Numbered from the stretch's first letter, positions 1 through 12,500 are shown. The stretch is 64,000 nucleotides of DNA from Oscheius tipulae (GCA_037178975.1 JASJZH010000005.1:1736001-1800000); one strand, 5' to 3'. A program made the numbers and translations. The notes: generated by a model not told the origin, from the sequence alone.

Positions 1-73
1 TGAGGACCCAGGACAGGGCCATGAGGAGGTATCCGAAGATCATGCCGATCGTCTCGTAGTCCGGTGGAACGTC
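1..73 (-). CDS. Partial exon, possible membrane protein
   Basis: On the minus strand an acceptor (AAAGTTCAG) is followed at base 73 by an open frame running off the window edge. It reads DVPPDYETIGMIFGY followed by LLMALSWVL, a hydrophobic stretch that could be a transmembrane segment. The frame closest to that reading is open for all 24 codons. It may be the next exon of the gene whose exon lies at 1,274-1,384, but the simple phases of the two do not match, so an intermediate exon or a separate gene is possible. No family was recognised. Confidence 0.4.
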
Positions 74-1273
74 CTGAACTTTGTTTTTCGTCGCGTCATG
101 AAGACCAAACTACAGCAGAAATACAGCAACACTCTTATACTTTCATTGCAACAATACCCGAATGAAAACTGTTGGAAAAGCAAAGAAGAGGCGGGTGCTG
201 TGATTAGTGTAGACCGAGGAAGCTTAGGGGCATGCAAACTGAGTATAATGGTACCATGCAATGGAAAAGTTTTCGAAAAGTTAGAAATCTGGTAGCTTTG
301 GTTAAAAACTATACTTTCTCTTCAGCGGTTTTCATAACCTATGTTTCAAGATGTAGTGTTGAGGGAGTTCAAGCGGGACTGTTTTCGCCGCTGCCTACCT
401 ATTCGTTTCTTGAAAAAGTGTCGACATGTTTTTGGTATATCTCTCACGCACATCCGGCGAGAATGAGGTCTATTGTTTGTGTTTCAACAAGTACGTAAGA
501 GCAGTAAAGACTTTCAAGGCTGCTTTTGGTCAGAACTACAACTTTGTAAAAGAACTCATGTTCTGAACCAGAACCGTGTTTTCTGGAAGTTTACATTAAG
601 CTTATCCAATCCCCCTGGAATTAGCGGTCAAACACAGATTTTAAAACTACAGGAAACTTTGTTGTTTCAACGGCTAAGAATAATAGTGAGCAAAGGAAAG
701 CACTGTTACTTTTGTAATCTCAACCTGCGGTGTAACTTCCACGGTACCACCGTCGAAAAGTTTTGAAAGCGTCGAAAATTATTTCTCAGTGTTCAATTCA
801 ATCAATCGTAACGCGATGCAATCAGTGACTTTCTTTTTAAAACATTGTATGCGAACATTTTCTATGCTTTTTCTTATCCAAAAGCGGCTCCAAACGGTTC
901 CGTTCCGTGCTGTTTTCTATACCTAATCTATTTGGGTCCCAAAGCTTGATTTTTCAACTTGTCGACTTTCCCTGCTAACCTATACTTTTTAGGGCCTCGT
1001 AAATTTCAAGAATCATCTAATGTGAAGCGGGATACAAAAGTGTGCCGTCTTTTCAGTTTCCTTTATATACTCCATTCGAAACACCAAAGTTTCAAAAGAA
1101 AGGTTTAACAAGATCAAGCCAAGCATGCGTTCCACACACAACTTACACCTTCCGGATCTCATTTCTTTCACTTTTTTTTTCAAATGAGAACCCCAGCATT
1201 CCAAAAGTATGTTTAGTTCAGACAACACGACAGAGTGAGAGTGAGTGATAGTGTGACATACTTGCGATGATAC

Positions 1274-1384
1274 CTGGTTCGACGATGGGGCCACCCATTG
1301 TGGCTCCGGACGATCCTTTCCGGACATGGGGCTTAGTTGGTCCTAGAGGGAAGAATGTCCCCAAGTTTCGGCTGGTATCAAGGT
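1274..1384 (-). CDS. Isolated coding-looking exon
   Basis: A 37-codon minus-strand exon between an acceptor (CACATTGCAG) and a donor (CAG|GTATCATC). Only one frame is open; it reads LDTSRNLGTFFPLGPTKPH and continues through VRKGSSGATMGGPIVEP. It enters and leaves in phase 1. The Gly/Pro-rich sequence resembles a cytoplasmic linker, but no family is recognised. It probably belongs with the exon at the window edge, separated by a 1.2-kb intron that carries TGTTTCA motifs. Confidence 0.4.
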
Positions 1385-2622
1385 CTGCAATGTGATCTAG
1401 TTATGAGAGGAAATGTTAAAGCAAACCGATCGAGAATAAGAGCTTGAAACAAAAGGTAAATGAAAGAAATGAAATAAAAAAGGAGTAGGTACTGGGGTAT
1501 CAGGGAAAAATGAATTTTATTCCTGCTGAAAAGTATACGTCACCTTCTGGTTAGAGTTTTGATTTCAAGCTAAGAACACAGGTGGAATGAAGTAGTTTCC
1601 TAGCTGCTAATATCCTTCGGTACTGATTTTGGAAAAAGAACAATGGAAGGAGAACGGGAACACGAGGTAAAAACCAGAGAGATGGGAGAGAAGAAGGAAA
1701 GTGGAGTCCCAAACTTTGACACTTTCTTCGACAAGAACCAGTGGTACGATTTTAACTTTATCTTATTTTGCAAGATGACGGGGTGTTCTCTATAGTCTTA
1801 TTCTGCTAACTCTTTTAGGCTTTAAAAAGAGTTAAGTTGAAACATTAAAAGTATGCTAGGTCGTTAGGCTACAGAACATTGAACAAATGTTTCACGTCTT
1901 CCATATATGGAGGTGCTTCAAACAAACATAATACGACCAGCCGGTTGGGGCAAAACATTTATGTACTTTGAGTCTGTTTTCAAGAAAAATTGTATACCTA
2001 TGATTTTTCACTAATTTATTTTGAAGTTGAAACAATTTCCGGTAGAGCGATCAACTCTTCTAGAACTTCCGAAAGATTGAAAGCTAAATAGGTTAGGGCA
2101 ACTACATGACCCCGACTTTCAAACTGTTGTGCAACTGTGAACTGGAAGTGAAACAAATCAAGCTAGTTTAGGGCATCTGCTTGCCTTGAAGTACCCTTGC
2201 CAGCTGGGTGACTTTGAGATCCTTAAAACAAAGACTAGAAAGAGTATAGAGTATAATCCGGTTTCAAGTTAGTCTTGGAAACAGTTACTGTAAACTAAAG
2301 TAGTGATGTTTTTCTAACTACTTTCCAAGTCACTGTCTGTCAATGCCAAAGACTTTACTTTTATACTGAAAGTGAAACAAAAGTTTTCATCTACTCCTGA
2401 TTCTTCTGAGCATGTAAAAATGTTTCAACTTGTCCATAAAAAGATTTTGGGACAGAGGAAGCCTAATTTCGCTATGTTCTTCGCTTCAACTTATTGACTT
2501 TTTCATGAAAAAAGTCCACCAGATGTGTCAAAAAGTAGTGGAAAACCCCTAAAACTTGGGCTTTCAGGACAAGAAAGAGTGAAAAGCATAGATAAGGAGG
2601 TAGTCGATAGGGAGTAGTTTGG

Positions 2623-2712
2623 GGGGAGGGAGGAGGGGCCCCTCCTCTCTCTGAGGGCCCGAGAGAGAGAGTCGGCTGCTGTCTCTCTCTCCCTCTCTCT
2701 CCTCTCCTCTGC
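2623..2712. repeat. GGGGAGG/GAGA low-complexity tract
   Basis: Purine-rich then pyrimidine-rich low-complexity DNA (GGGGGGAGGGAGGAGGGG followed by repeated CTCTCT/GAGAGA blocks). A similar GAGAGA-rich stretch lies at about 11,880-12,190. Such tracts are common near nematode promoters, but no start site can be fixed here. Confidence 0.6.
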
Positions 2713-2979
2713 GGTAATTCAATAGGCCGAGAGGCGACGTGAATTTATGACACACGCTGCTGCTCTCTAGCCCGAGGGCCCCTTTACTCTATATCCCTAG
2801 GAGATGGACGAAATAGGGGGATAGCTGGGTTGAATACCCGGTCCTGAAGAATGGATACCTTGGAAAGGATAAACAACACTGGTCGAGGCCGTATGGAGGA
2901 GACAATACGAGTTTCCCGAGCTGAATGACATCACTTCAAAGCTATTTTTCGGATCTCAAACAGTGTTTAAACAAAAAGT

Positions 2980-3026
2980 GTTTTGCAAAGTTGTAGACCG
3001 GATAAAAAACTACAACTTTGCAAAAC
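2980..3026. repeat. Dispersed stem-loop repeat, copy 1
   Basis: A near-perfect inverted repeat: arm 2980-2996 ends in GCAAAGTTGTAG and arm 3010-3026 begins CTACAACTTTGC, with a 13-base loop. Homologous hairpins are found at 3831, 6258, 23650 and 57400, and flanking bases (for example a following TTTTGGxxxAAAAA segment) are also weakly shared. It is probably a fragment of an old non-autonomous element or a short family of structured repeats. Confidence 0.7.
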
Positions 3027-3830
3027 ATCAGAAAACTGAAAAAAGAGGTTTTGGACAAAAAGGCTATGAAATAACTGTAGCTCATTGTGAATGAACGATT
3101 AACGAGTACCCCGAACGAGAAGTAGCCGAGAACGCCTTTCAGGATGTAATTTTTTCTCGTTTCATATTTTTGGATAGTGCATTCGAGGCCGGTGCATCCG
3201 ATAAAAAAAAGCTCGATCACTGTCTATTAGCTAAATACAAGACCGCACGAGTTACGCGGTTCTTTACGTACTTTTGCATACTACTATTCGCCCAACCCTG
3301 AATGCTGAAACATTTGTAACCGTGTTCCAAATTTGCCATCACGGAAAAATCTCACTGAAGAAAATTTCAAAGCTATAACTTGTATCCACTCTATGAAACA
3401 CAAAAAGTGAAAAGCTTGGAAAGACAAATTTTGAACAGAATTCTCAACGACAAGGGCGTTTTCCGAGACGGTAATGGTGCTATGAAGATTAAAAGGCATA
3501 AAGGAAGGTCAACGTGGTTTCCTAGTTACTTAGCTCCTCTTTGAAGCATATGTGTGTAGCAAAATGGATGAAACACCTGTTCCAGCTGGCCAGAGAGAGC
3601 CTCGCCCGCTCTTTTCCCCCCTTCGACCTCAGTTGATTGATGGTCACGCAGGAGCGTAATATAGAATTTTGGGAACATAAATGTGCAAGGAAAAAAGGGA
3701 AAACTTCGGGTTCTGGGTATACAAACCAGTCATCTCAACAGTTTTCCAAGAATCAGCAAATTTTTTCGAAGTGTAGCACAGTTCTACCTGCCTTTTCCGT
3801 ATCAAAAAGTGATTTTCACGAGTTGCGATT

Positions 3831-3876
3831 TTCTGTAAAGTTGTACACCTGATCAAAAGCTACAACTTTGTAGAAC
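3831..3876. repeat. Dispersed stem-loop repeat, copy 2
   Basis: Arms TTCTGTAAAGTTGTA (3831-3845) and CTACAACTTTGTAGAAC (3860-3876) around a GATCAAAAG-type loop. Downstream sequence (AGTTTTGGATCAGAAAAA) resembles the region downstream of copy 1. Confidence 0.65.
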
Positions 3877-6257
3877 ACTGCAAGATCTAAAAAGTTAGTT
3901 TTGGATCAGAAAAAGCAGCCAGGAGTAACAGGCTGGGAACGTTACTGTTACTTGAATGACGAGTGAAACGTTTTTTGTTTCACCGTCTGCCTAAGTAATT
4001 CGGTCTTCTTTTTATTGCAGTATAAAATAGATACTAGTGAAAGAACAAAATGAATAACCGAGAAAAAAGTGCCAAACATCCAAAAAAGTTTTTTAGTGGG
4101 GGCGCATTTTCTATTCTTAGTTTCAAAAGACATTGGTGAGTGGAGCAGACGACAGTTTTGGTATTGTTTTATCCTGAAGTATCCCAGAATCAATAAATAT
4201 TTTAACCAGGTATTATAAGTTGACAGTTAAACAAAAATTCTAACATTTTAAAAAGTACATGTTTGGTCCAAAAACAGAAAAAAAAGTAGAGAGACTGGCT
4301 CATCGAGCGGAAAAATTAGATTTCCGCTCTTCTTCATCTTCGGGGAAGCAAAAGGAAGGGGGAAGCCTGCTCTTCTTTTATTAGTCTAGTGAGCCATCAA
4401 AAGGGCAGTCTAAATGGGGAGGAGCGAAGGGAACAGAGTATGGGAGAAGAACAATGTCTGAATCAAAGCAAAAACTCCCATTAACCAACAAACAATATCA
4501 CGCTACCGTGAAACAACAAAACTTTCTGAAATCTTATAAGCAGAAGAAATATAGCTACGAAGAACTGGAAGGACCTTTTGTGTTTCACGGAAAGTATCTT
4601 TTGTGTTTAGCGAGGAGCATATAGCTGAACCCAGATATAGGAATTTAGTGAAACAAAAAAGTAAGAACCGTTTTTTGGTAAGATCCACTGGAAGAATGAC
4701 GTGACAATGTTTCTCAAGCTGAATATAGGAATTTTGTGAAACAAAATAGTAAGAAAGTGCTGTAGAGAGTAGTTGATAAACAGAAAATTTTGGCTTCGAC
4801 AGTCCGATTCCGAGCTTGAACTAGTGAAACTGTTCACGAAACATTCAAAATTCGACAATAAAAAATAGGAAAAGTTACCAAACAACCAAAAAAGTGATAA
4901 TTTGCATAGTATTCATTATTCGAACTGAAGCGCCGTATTAGTACAAGACTATTTCCAGTTGTCTACTTCATTGCTCAATGAAACATTCTATACTTTTTTT
5001 GGCTTTCGTAAACTTTCAGAACTTCTTTTGCTTCACAACTTCCTAACAGTCACTGCTCTAAGAATGAAAGCTGTTGTGTCAAATTCAGCTTCCTCAAAAT
5101 GAAGAACAATTTGTTTCACGCTACCAATAAGGCGTAAAAAACTACTTTCTCAATGGTAGAATGGTAGAATGTTCCAAAGGACTAGAAATAGGGGTTATTG
5201 AATGGCAGACAAAGTAAAGAACTGCTATTCTTGCTTCAATAGGTAGTTTTCATGAAACATTTGCCTTCCCGTAGAGAAGACGTATTAGAGTTTTTTGATT
5301 GGGTTCAGGAACGAGACTAATAAGAATTTGGTTAGACTTATACAAGTATGTTTTGAAACTAAAATAAAACTTTTCGAGTTTTTTCTGTTTCGTGTGTATA
5401 GCCACTGCTCTGGAACAAATGTTGTTTGGATGAAATTATAGGCATCGAAATTGAGAAATTTTGGGTCAGGCCACCAATACGACTTAGGAAGTTAGAAGTT
5501 CTGGTATAATAAGTCAGTTCAAAACGCTTTGACTTCTCGTTGGATTCAAAGTAGAAAGAAAGGAGTATGAGGCTAAAACCATTCCCAGTTCCCTATTTAC
5601 ATGCATGTTGAAACATTCTTGTATCTACAAACTTTAGAATAAGTTTTGTGGTTTTTTTTTGTTTCACAATTTGATCATTGATCGTTCTCGGATGAAATGT
5701 TGCGGCTTTTTATTTATAAAACAGGCTAAACTATAATTTCTTGGCAAAGAACCTGAGCAGTTCAGAGCTCAGAAATTGCAAACAGTCAAATGAGTTGAGC
5801 GTAGAACACAGCCAGAGACGGAAGGATAATTCGATTTGAATACATAGTATTTAAGAAACATTTGCATTTTCAACCAGGAAAAAAGACAAAAAGTAAGGCA
5901 AACGAGCAAACTGCGGTTTCACGTCCTTTTCCAGGGTTTTTCTCAAAGAAAATTTGATCAAAGAAGGCCTCCAAAAGCGCCAGATCCTACAAACAAAGCT
6001 AATATAGCGGGAACTGGGCCGGCTGGCTGCCGGCCCCTGGAGCGAATAATAAACTACCGCTTTGAGATTGAAGGGACGGGTCCCCAGATCGCGAACAGCA
6101 TCGATTGCTTGGGCGGATTGGATGGGGAAGAAGGAGAGGTAGGGGCACTTAGTACATGAAAACAGCTGACAAGAGATTTGAAGTTTCCTCGCATCTAAGT
6201 CCGTCACTTTGGAGACAGTTTAAGGATCAAATGTCCGTTTTTTAGGATTTGCGAAGC

Positions 6258-6300
6258 TCTGCAAAGTTGTAGAGCAGATCGAAATCTACAACTTTGCAGA
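6258..6300. repeat. Dispersed stem-loop repeat, copy 3
   Basis: Arms CTCTGCAAAGTTGTAGA and TCTACAACTTTGCAGA pair across a short loop containing GCAGATCGAAA. This is the best-preserved palindrome of the family. It is followed by GGCTCGAAAAATGG, matching GGCCGAAAAATGG after copy 4. Confidence 0.7.
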
Positions 6301-7987
6301 ATATCACAATGATGGAAAATCGCGCTTTGGGCTCGAAAAATGGTCGATAAGAACTCGGAAACGAAAACATGGTTCCTGTTCCAATATCTGGTAGTTGTAA
6401 ACACGAAAAACTCGAAAACATTTCTTTCTCGGTCTGATTGACTACGAGAAAAGTAGGTCAGCATAAGGATACGATGAACATAAGTTTTGAGGTGTGGGAA
6501 CATAAAACATTTCTTCCAGCGGATAGCCCAAACTAACAGTTTCCCCGGAACTCTAAGAATATAGGAATAGGCTGAAACAAAATTCTTTCTGATCGTTTGT
6601 TCAACATCGGGTAAACAGCCTGGAAGAAACATGCATGTACTTTTTTTGCAGAATCACCCATTGACCCATTGTAATGACAGAAAAGGAATGGAGCATTAGG
6701 AACAAATGAAACACAGAAATTTCGAAATGTGAATAATGCAACTTTTCGGCGAAGGGTCTACCTATTGAGTTTCATGGGGACTCCAAAAGTTTGGGCATGG
6801 AGTGTAACAAGTTCCAGAAGCGACGAGTAAAGTACGATTCGGGATCGGATCGAGTCGAGTCGCCCAAGGATAATCAACTAATTTTTCAACATCGGGTACA
6901 AAAGAAGAAATGCTTGAACGTTTTTTGAACCGAAAGACTTGGTCTATAGTAACAAGCGAACAATAGATGGATATAAGGAACCTATGAAACACCGAAATTT
7001 TGAAGTGAAGAAAATGGAACTTTTCTTCACTTCAACACCTTCTGCCTTCTAAAAATTTGACAGGTACAAGCATTTCTTGTGTGGTATCTGACTGAAAACA
7101 GCTGGGTATGGTAGACAGAAAGGCTTAACGTGGTACCATCGCCTAGGTAGTTTTTCGTTCACAATATGGATATCTTGAAGCCAAAAATATTGCTTGACTT
7201 CATGCTGGCTGAAAATATGCTGGAAAAGTTTAAAAAAATATTTTTCATTCAAAGAGTACTGCTTATCGTTTCTGCAGTCCTATCGTCTATACACCGAAAC
7301 AGTGAAACCTAATAGTTTTGACAACGACTAAAAGAAACATTTTGAAGTCAAAAAGTTTCTAACAAGGATTATCGAAATAGGTATGCTTCACGGGTACCGT
7401 ATGCGTTTTCACAGCACCGTCAAATCTATCTGTACTACGGAACTTTAGGTACTAAACAGAAAGTTCACTAACTTTTAGAAAACGACGAAGGGTAGCAGAA
7501 GTTCCAGTCTAGTGTTTGAACAGAAATGTGTCTCATCACCTTCATATAGCCCCAATTTTCACTGAAAGTACAATCCAGAGCGCTAACCGCAGCACAAACA
7601 TTTGTCTTGCCTCTAGTTTCTAAAAACTCAACGGTACCCTCTACTACCCCTACCCCCTCATCCTACTAGATCATCAGCGGTTCATTAGTGCTTCGGATCT
7701 CATTTCCCGGGGCAGCCGGCGGGACCTCTTTGTACTCGGAGGAAGAGGTCTTTGCAACATGAGATGAAGGACAGAGAGATAGGTCCTGAGATGATAGTCG
7801 CAAATTGAGAGACCCCCATCGTTAAGCCAAGAACTCACAAGAGTCAAATTTCTTATGTTTCACGAAATCATTTAGTGAGCAGGTAATTTAGGAAAATGTT
7901 CTTGATTAGATTAGTTAGAGATTGGCGGTAACCTAAATAAGAGCAAGAGGAGAGTGGAAGATGATGTACGATGAGCTGATTCAAGTA

Positions 7988-9582
7988 CAGTGGTCCACAT
8001 AATTATAAACGCACCTGATTTTTTCGCAGCTTTGAGTCAAAAGATCAGTTCGCGGTTTACATCAATGTTGGAAAAGATGTCAAATTTGGTTACTTATTAG
8101 CCTACAGAAGGCAAATTTGAAGAGCACTTTTCAAAAAATTATTTAAGCATTTTTTCAAAAAAGTGACTTTGGCCAATCCACAGAATTATAAACGCACTCA
8201 GCTTCTACCTATTTTTCGCTACGTTTTTTTTGTGTTTTTTGACTCCAATTCCATTTATGTGTTAAATTTAGCCATAATGCCGCGAGGAAAAACACTTACT
8301 GACTACGAAAAAGGACAAATTGAGGCGAAAAAGGCGCAGGGACTGTCAAATCGACAAATTGCTCGAGAATTGCATAGGAGCGAAGGTGTCATCCGATTTT
8401 ACGTTAGAAATCCAGTGGCATATGGAACCACTAGCCATCCCGGTAGACCATCATCACTCTCTGATCGTCAGAAGCGCCTAATCTTGCGAGAAGCTTCGAA
8501 CCAAGTGACGACCTGTAGCAGAATCAAGGCCGATTTGAAACTGGATGTTTCTGCCGAGACGGTTAGAAGAGTTATTTCGAAGGCCCCCTTCATCAAATGG
8601 AGGAAGATGAAGAAAGCGCCACTTTTGACAGCCAAACACAGAAAAAATCGCCTCGAATTCGCCGGAAAGAACCAGAGAACCGACTGGGAAAAGGCTAGAC
8701 TTTTTGACACAACTTTCATCATTTTTTTTTTCATTGCCAGGTTGTCTTCTCCGATGAAAAAAAATTTTCTTGCGACGGTCCTGATGGATTTCGTTCGTAT
8801 TGGCACGATCTGAGGAAAGCAAAACTTCGATTTTCGCGAAGGAATTTCAAAGGCGGTGGAGTGATGGTTTGGGCAGCAATCTCATCCAAAGGACGAATCA
8901 AACTCTGCTTCGTCTCCAAGAAGATGAATGGATCTGACTACCGCATAGTCTTGCGACGCGGAATTGTACCATTCTGGAGGAGGAATCGCAACCAGAATTA
9001 CATTTTCCAGCAAGACGGAGCTCCCATCCATCGTGCACGCGCGACTCGGGACTGGTTGCAACGAAGAAGAATTGATCTTCTTCAGTGGCCAGCATGTTCT
9101 CCTGACCTGAACATAATGGAAAACGTCTGGGGATGTATGGTACGCGATATCTACGGGGGAAACAGGACATATCGCAACGTGGACGAGCTGAAGCCTGCTA
9201 TCGTTGCCGCCTGGCACCGAATCGACCAGAAATTGATCGACAACCTGTATTTGAGCCTCGATAGACGAATGTTCCAGCTGATTCAACGCCATGGGGCCGC
9301 TACCGACTACTGATATCAATTTCACTATTAATCCTTTGTTTTTTTCTGAGATAAACCTAGACTTTTCTAGAGTGCGTTTATAATTCTGTGGATTGGCCAA
9401 AGTCACTTTTTTGAAAAAATGCTTAAATCATTTTTTTAAAAAGTGCTCTTCAAATTTGCCTTCTGTAGGCTAATAAATAATCAAATTTGCCATCTTTTCC
9501 AACATTGATGTAAACCGCGAACTGATCTTTTGACCCAAAGCTGAGAAAAAATCAGGTGCGTTTATAATTATGTGGACCACTG
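7988..9582 (+). mobile_element. Complete Tc3-like DNA transposon
   Basis: The element is bounded by TA target duplications (7986-7987 and 9583-9584). Its ends CAGTGGTCCACATAATTATA and the reverse complement are the tips of terminal inverted repeats of about 210 bases (7988-8200 and 9371-9582). Each repeat holds a second internal copy of the AATTATAAACGCAC box, matching the two transposase-binding sites typical of Tc3-type ends. The two repeats are still nearly identical and the transposase reads as full length, so insertion looks recent. It lies in the middle of the TGTTTCA motif field yet has none of those motifs itself. Confidence 0.93.
8277..9313 (+). CDS. Tc3-like transposase (DD34E), two exons
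   Basis: Exons 8277-8693 and 8741-9313 join to 329 residues, the same length as C. elegans Tc3 transposase. The N-terminus (MPRGKTLTDYEKGQIEAKK) begins a paired helix-turn-helix DNA-binding region; a GRPSSLSDRQ linker separates the two subdomains. The catalytic triad is visible as VVFSDEKKF, YIFQQDGAPIHR and SPDLNIMENVW. The 47-base intron would start with GC (AAG|GCTAGA) and end TTGCCAG; splicing there restores WEK-VVFSDE exactly. If GC is not accepted as a donor the copy is dead. No stop or frameshift is otherwise seen. Role: cut-and-paste transposition in the nucleus. Confidence 0.9.
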
Positions 9583-9584
9583 TA

Positions 9585-12500
9585 GAGTACCTGAAAATTT
9601 TGCTTCGTACAGTGATGTGAGCAGGAAGAGATCTTAGTTAGTCAAAAATAGTCAGGTTGAAACAAAAAAGCTATTATAGAAAAAACTGGAAGGTACCTAT
9701 TGGGAATTGAAGAAGCTTTTAAGCTTTCAAGTCTCTTCAATAGTGAAAAAAAAATCTTCCTCTATTTCCTCTACTCGCTTCCACCAGGATGAAACATTTG
9801 TCTTTGGGAATATTTTGGTAACTCAAAAACAATGAAACGCAAGTCCGATAAAGAGATCGAAGAGGAGGTCTAAAGTAAAAGAGTGGCAATCTTTCAACTT
9901 GGACAGTAAAAACGGATTGACACGGATTGACACAGAGACAGACTATTCCCGAAACGTTTGCTCTCAATATAAAGATCTAGTGAAACCAGCTTTTCCTCGA
10001 AAACCAAGAAGAAAGCATCTTTGGATACAAAGAATGTGCTCAACATATTATGTAGGGGATAAGCGCGCTTGTAGCATTGCTAATCCTTCCCTGGAGAGAG
10101 AGGCCTCGGCTTGAAGTGCTTGAGAATGTTCGAGCGGGGCAGCGAGCGAAAAAAGGCTGGGACCTCATAAAGAGTTCGCAACAGGACCGATTATTTGGTG
10201 AAGGGGGTACGGCTCCGGATGTGCAAGCCAGGGGCCAGCCACTCAAGTCTGACACAAGAGGACGGGCAAAAAAAAAAACTTAGGTAAAAACATTTGCTCG
10301 GATGCTTCTTGTTTCAGAACTATCATAAAAGAAGCCAATTAGAGCAGTCTTCCCTCCGCTTGCACGTCGCCTACTATGTTTCAAGAATTGGTCAAAAGAA
10401 TCGAAAGAGACAGGCATTTGTTCGGAGACCTCCACCATTTCGAAAAAAAAAAATGAAAACTGCCTAAATTTTTGCTTTGTTTCAATACTGGTGGTAGAAG
10501 TTCCAGATTTAGAGAATTTGATTCACATTGTCCTGTTCTAACAAGATTTTGTTTTCTCGAGTTCCTTTGTGAAAATTGCCAAAAACAGTATTATCCACTA
10601 GTTTAAAGCTTCCTTACTTTTACATTTCAATTAGGAGAAAATAGCATGTTTCATGTTTTAGCAAGTATTCAAGATGATTTCAGAAGATGACTGATTGGCT
10701 GCTTCTTCGTTACAGTAAGGGAAATCTCAAATTTGCAGTACACCAAAAGGAAAGTTCAGTCGATTTTCTCCCCACAACTTTTTTTTTAAACCAGTCACTC
10801 AGAAAGTCAATCGTCGCACCGCATCGCTCCTTCAAACAACAAACACTACATTGTTCAGCATGCCCAACTGTAGTCCAGAAAACTTCTCAACTTCTATTCG
10901 CTGTTTCAGTGAATAGCTAAACACATGTCTATTTTATTTCTGAAATAACCTCTCCCACTTTTTTACCAAAAATGTTTCAGAGAATAGTCTATTGCAAGTT
11001 AAAGGCACTGTAAACGTTGGATCGTAGTGATTTAAAACACTAAAAATAGTTCGCGGTTTCGAAAATTAGAAGCACAAAAGGAATCATTTTCCAGAACAGT
11101 TTTCGCCTTTCCCCCCTTTATTTTCCTTTTAAAAAATTCGTTTGCCTCCTTCGCCCTCCTCTAAAAGTCGTAAATAAATTTTAGTTCGAATCAGGCTCTG
11201 GATACAATTTGAGATGGAGGACCAAACATTGCTCTAGATAAGTCCAAGAGAGTTATATGGTTTTTTGAAACACTTTTATACTTTTCGCAAACTACATATA
11301 GTGATGTTGCTGAAAAATACGCGCAGAATTTTTGTCTGAGACGGAATGACTAATTCGGAAATGGAAAAACTTTTGGTGTCTACTACTATCGAAAAAAAAG
11401 AGTAACTTGAAAAGACGGCGATACAGCATTGTGACGGAGTACCCTGGGGTAACTATAGAGTTTCCTTAAAATAATTTAATTTACATTTTCAAGAAGATGC
11501 TATCACTGTCAGAACGACAAACTTTCATCTAATCTAACTATGGTATATTGCTGAAACATACCCTTATACTTTTTTGTCCGACACGGAGTGACTACTTGGG
11601 AAAATGGGAAGTCTACTTCCGTTCGAAAAAAAGATTTTCTACCTTTACAATTGGCATTTGATGTCTGTCTGTAACAGATGCAATTACGCTTGACATGTTT
11701 GCGGCCTTTCTGTCAAGTGTTACTCAGACTACAGTTGACAAGACGAGTTAGAAGAGAGTCAAACAGTTCAAGAGAGTACTGGGTCGCAAGAGAGTAAGAG
11801 TAAGTAACAGAGGGTGCAGCCAGTTTCAATAGGGCCCCAGCCCGAGAGAGCGAAAAGTTCGATCGCTCCCAAGGCCTTCTATGAATAACAAAGAACAGAG
11901 AGAGAGAGAGAGCCCTGAGAGCCAAAGAGACAGAGAGAGCCTGGGTCCCCCAAAATTGGAGCCAGCCCAATTAGACGAAGAAGAGGGGAGTGATGGCTGA
12001 CTGGATGACTAAAAGTCGCCACAGAGGCTCTGATCGATTCTACTCTACGACGACGGCTCTCTCTTTTTCGATGTTTTGTTTCTGGGCGGCAAATTATAGA
12101 GGCCTGGGGGAGGGAGAAAGAGGTAATTGCTGGCCGTGACCAAGCCAATGTGTGATTGGGAGAGAGGGAGAGAGAGACAGAGAGAAAAATGAGATTGGAG
12201 GACACGACCCGAAGGGGTATGATGCTAGTTTTTTGAGCAGTGGTCTGCAGAAGAGAAGAGGCAGAGGAGTGACAGAGAGACGGTCGTCGTATTTTCAGGC
12301 ACAAAACTAATTTCACAAGTTTTATAAATACTCACATTTTCTAGGACAGGCTTATTCACAAGTTCCAGCAGTTGAAACTTAGAACATCCTACTTCAAGGT
12401 TATATGGTTTCCATGAAACAAGGTCGATGACATCTGTGGAGCAACGTTTCTGAATCAGTCTAGTAGAGGATGAAAAAGTTTCGGGTGTCAGAAACAGGTT

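Larger units (their letters stand above)
300..7985. promoter_or_regulatory. Dense field of Ruby-like TGTTTCA motifs, candidate piRNA gene cluster (part 1)
   Basis: Apart from the exon at 1,274-1,384 and three hairpin repeats, no gene is seen here. TGTTTCA occurs 27 times by hand count. Plus-strand first bases: 342, 480, 663, 1888, 2421, 3976, 4581, 5112, 5660, 7856. Minus-strand copies (plus-strand TGAAACA): 1445, 1838, 2028, 2149, 2373, 3306, 3394, 3569, 4509, 4649, 4737, 4979, 5253, 5609, 6573, 6707, 6985. About one or two are expected by composition. Flanks differ between copies, so this is not one repeat family; most have an A/T tract directly upstream, often with AAAGT or ACTTT. The core of the promoter of nematode type-I piRNA genes is CTGTTTCA, placed roughly 35-45 bases upstream of a 5' U transcript start. 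Assignment as piRNA promoters is inference. Confidence 0.6.

Noticed and set aside
13-60. Long minus-strand frames around 40-261 and 1,013-1,327 taken whole
   Set aside because: They run through donor and acceptor sites into non-coding DNA; only the exon-bounded parts (1-73 and 1,274-1,384) look coding.
5851-6207. 118-residue minus-strand open frame as a gene
   Set aside because: Composition is mixed, no paired splice sites or family similarity, and part of it is a GC-rich patch (CCGGCTGGCTGCCGGCC). It overlaps no conserved motif.
8882-9406. Long minus-strand open frame across the Tc3-like transposase
   Set aside because: It is antisense to the transposase catalytic exon and begins in the terminal repeat; its sequence has no homology and merely mirrors coding constraint on the other strand.
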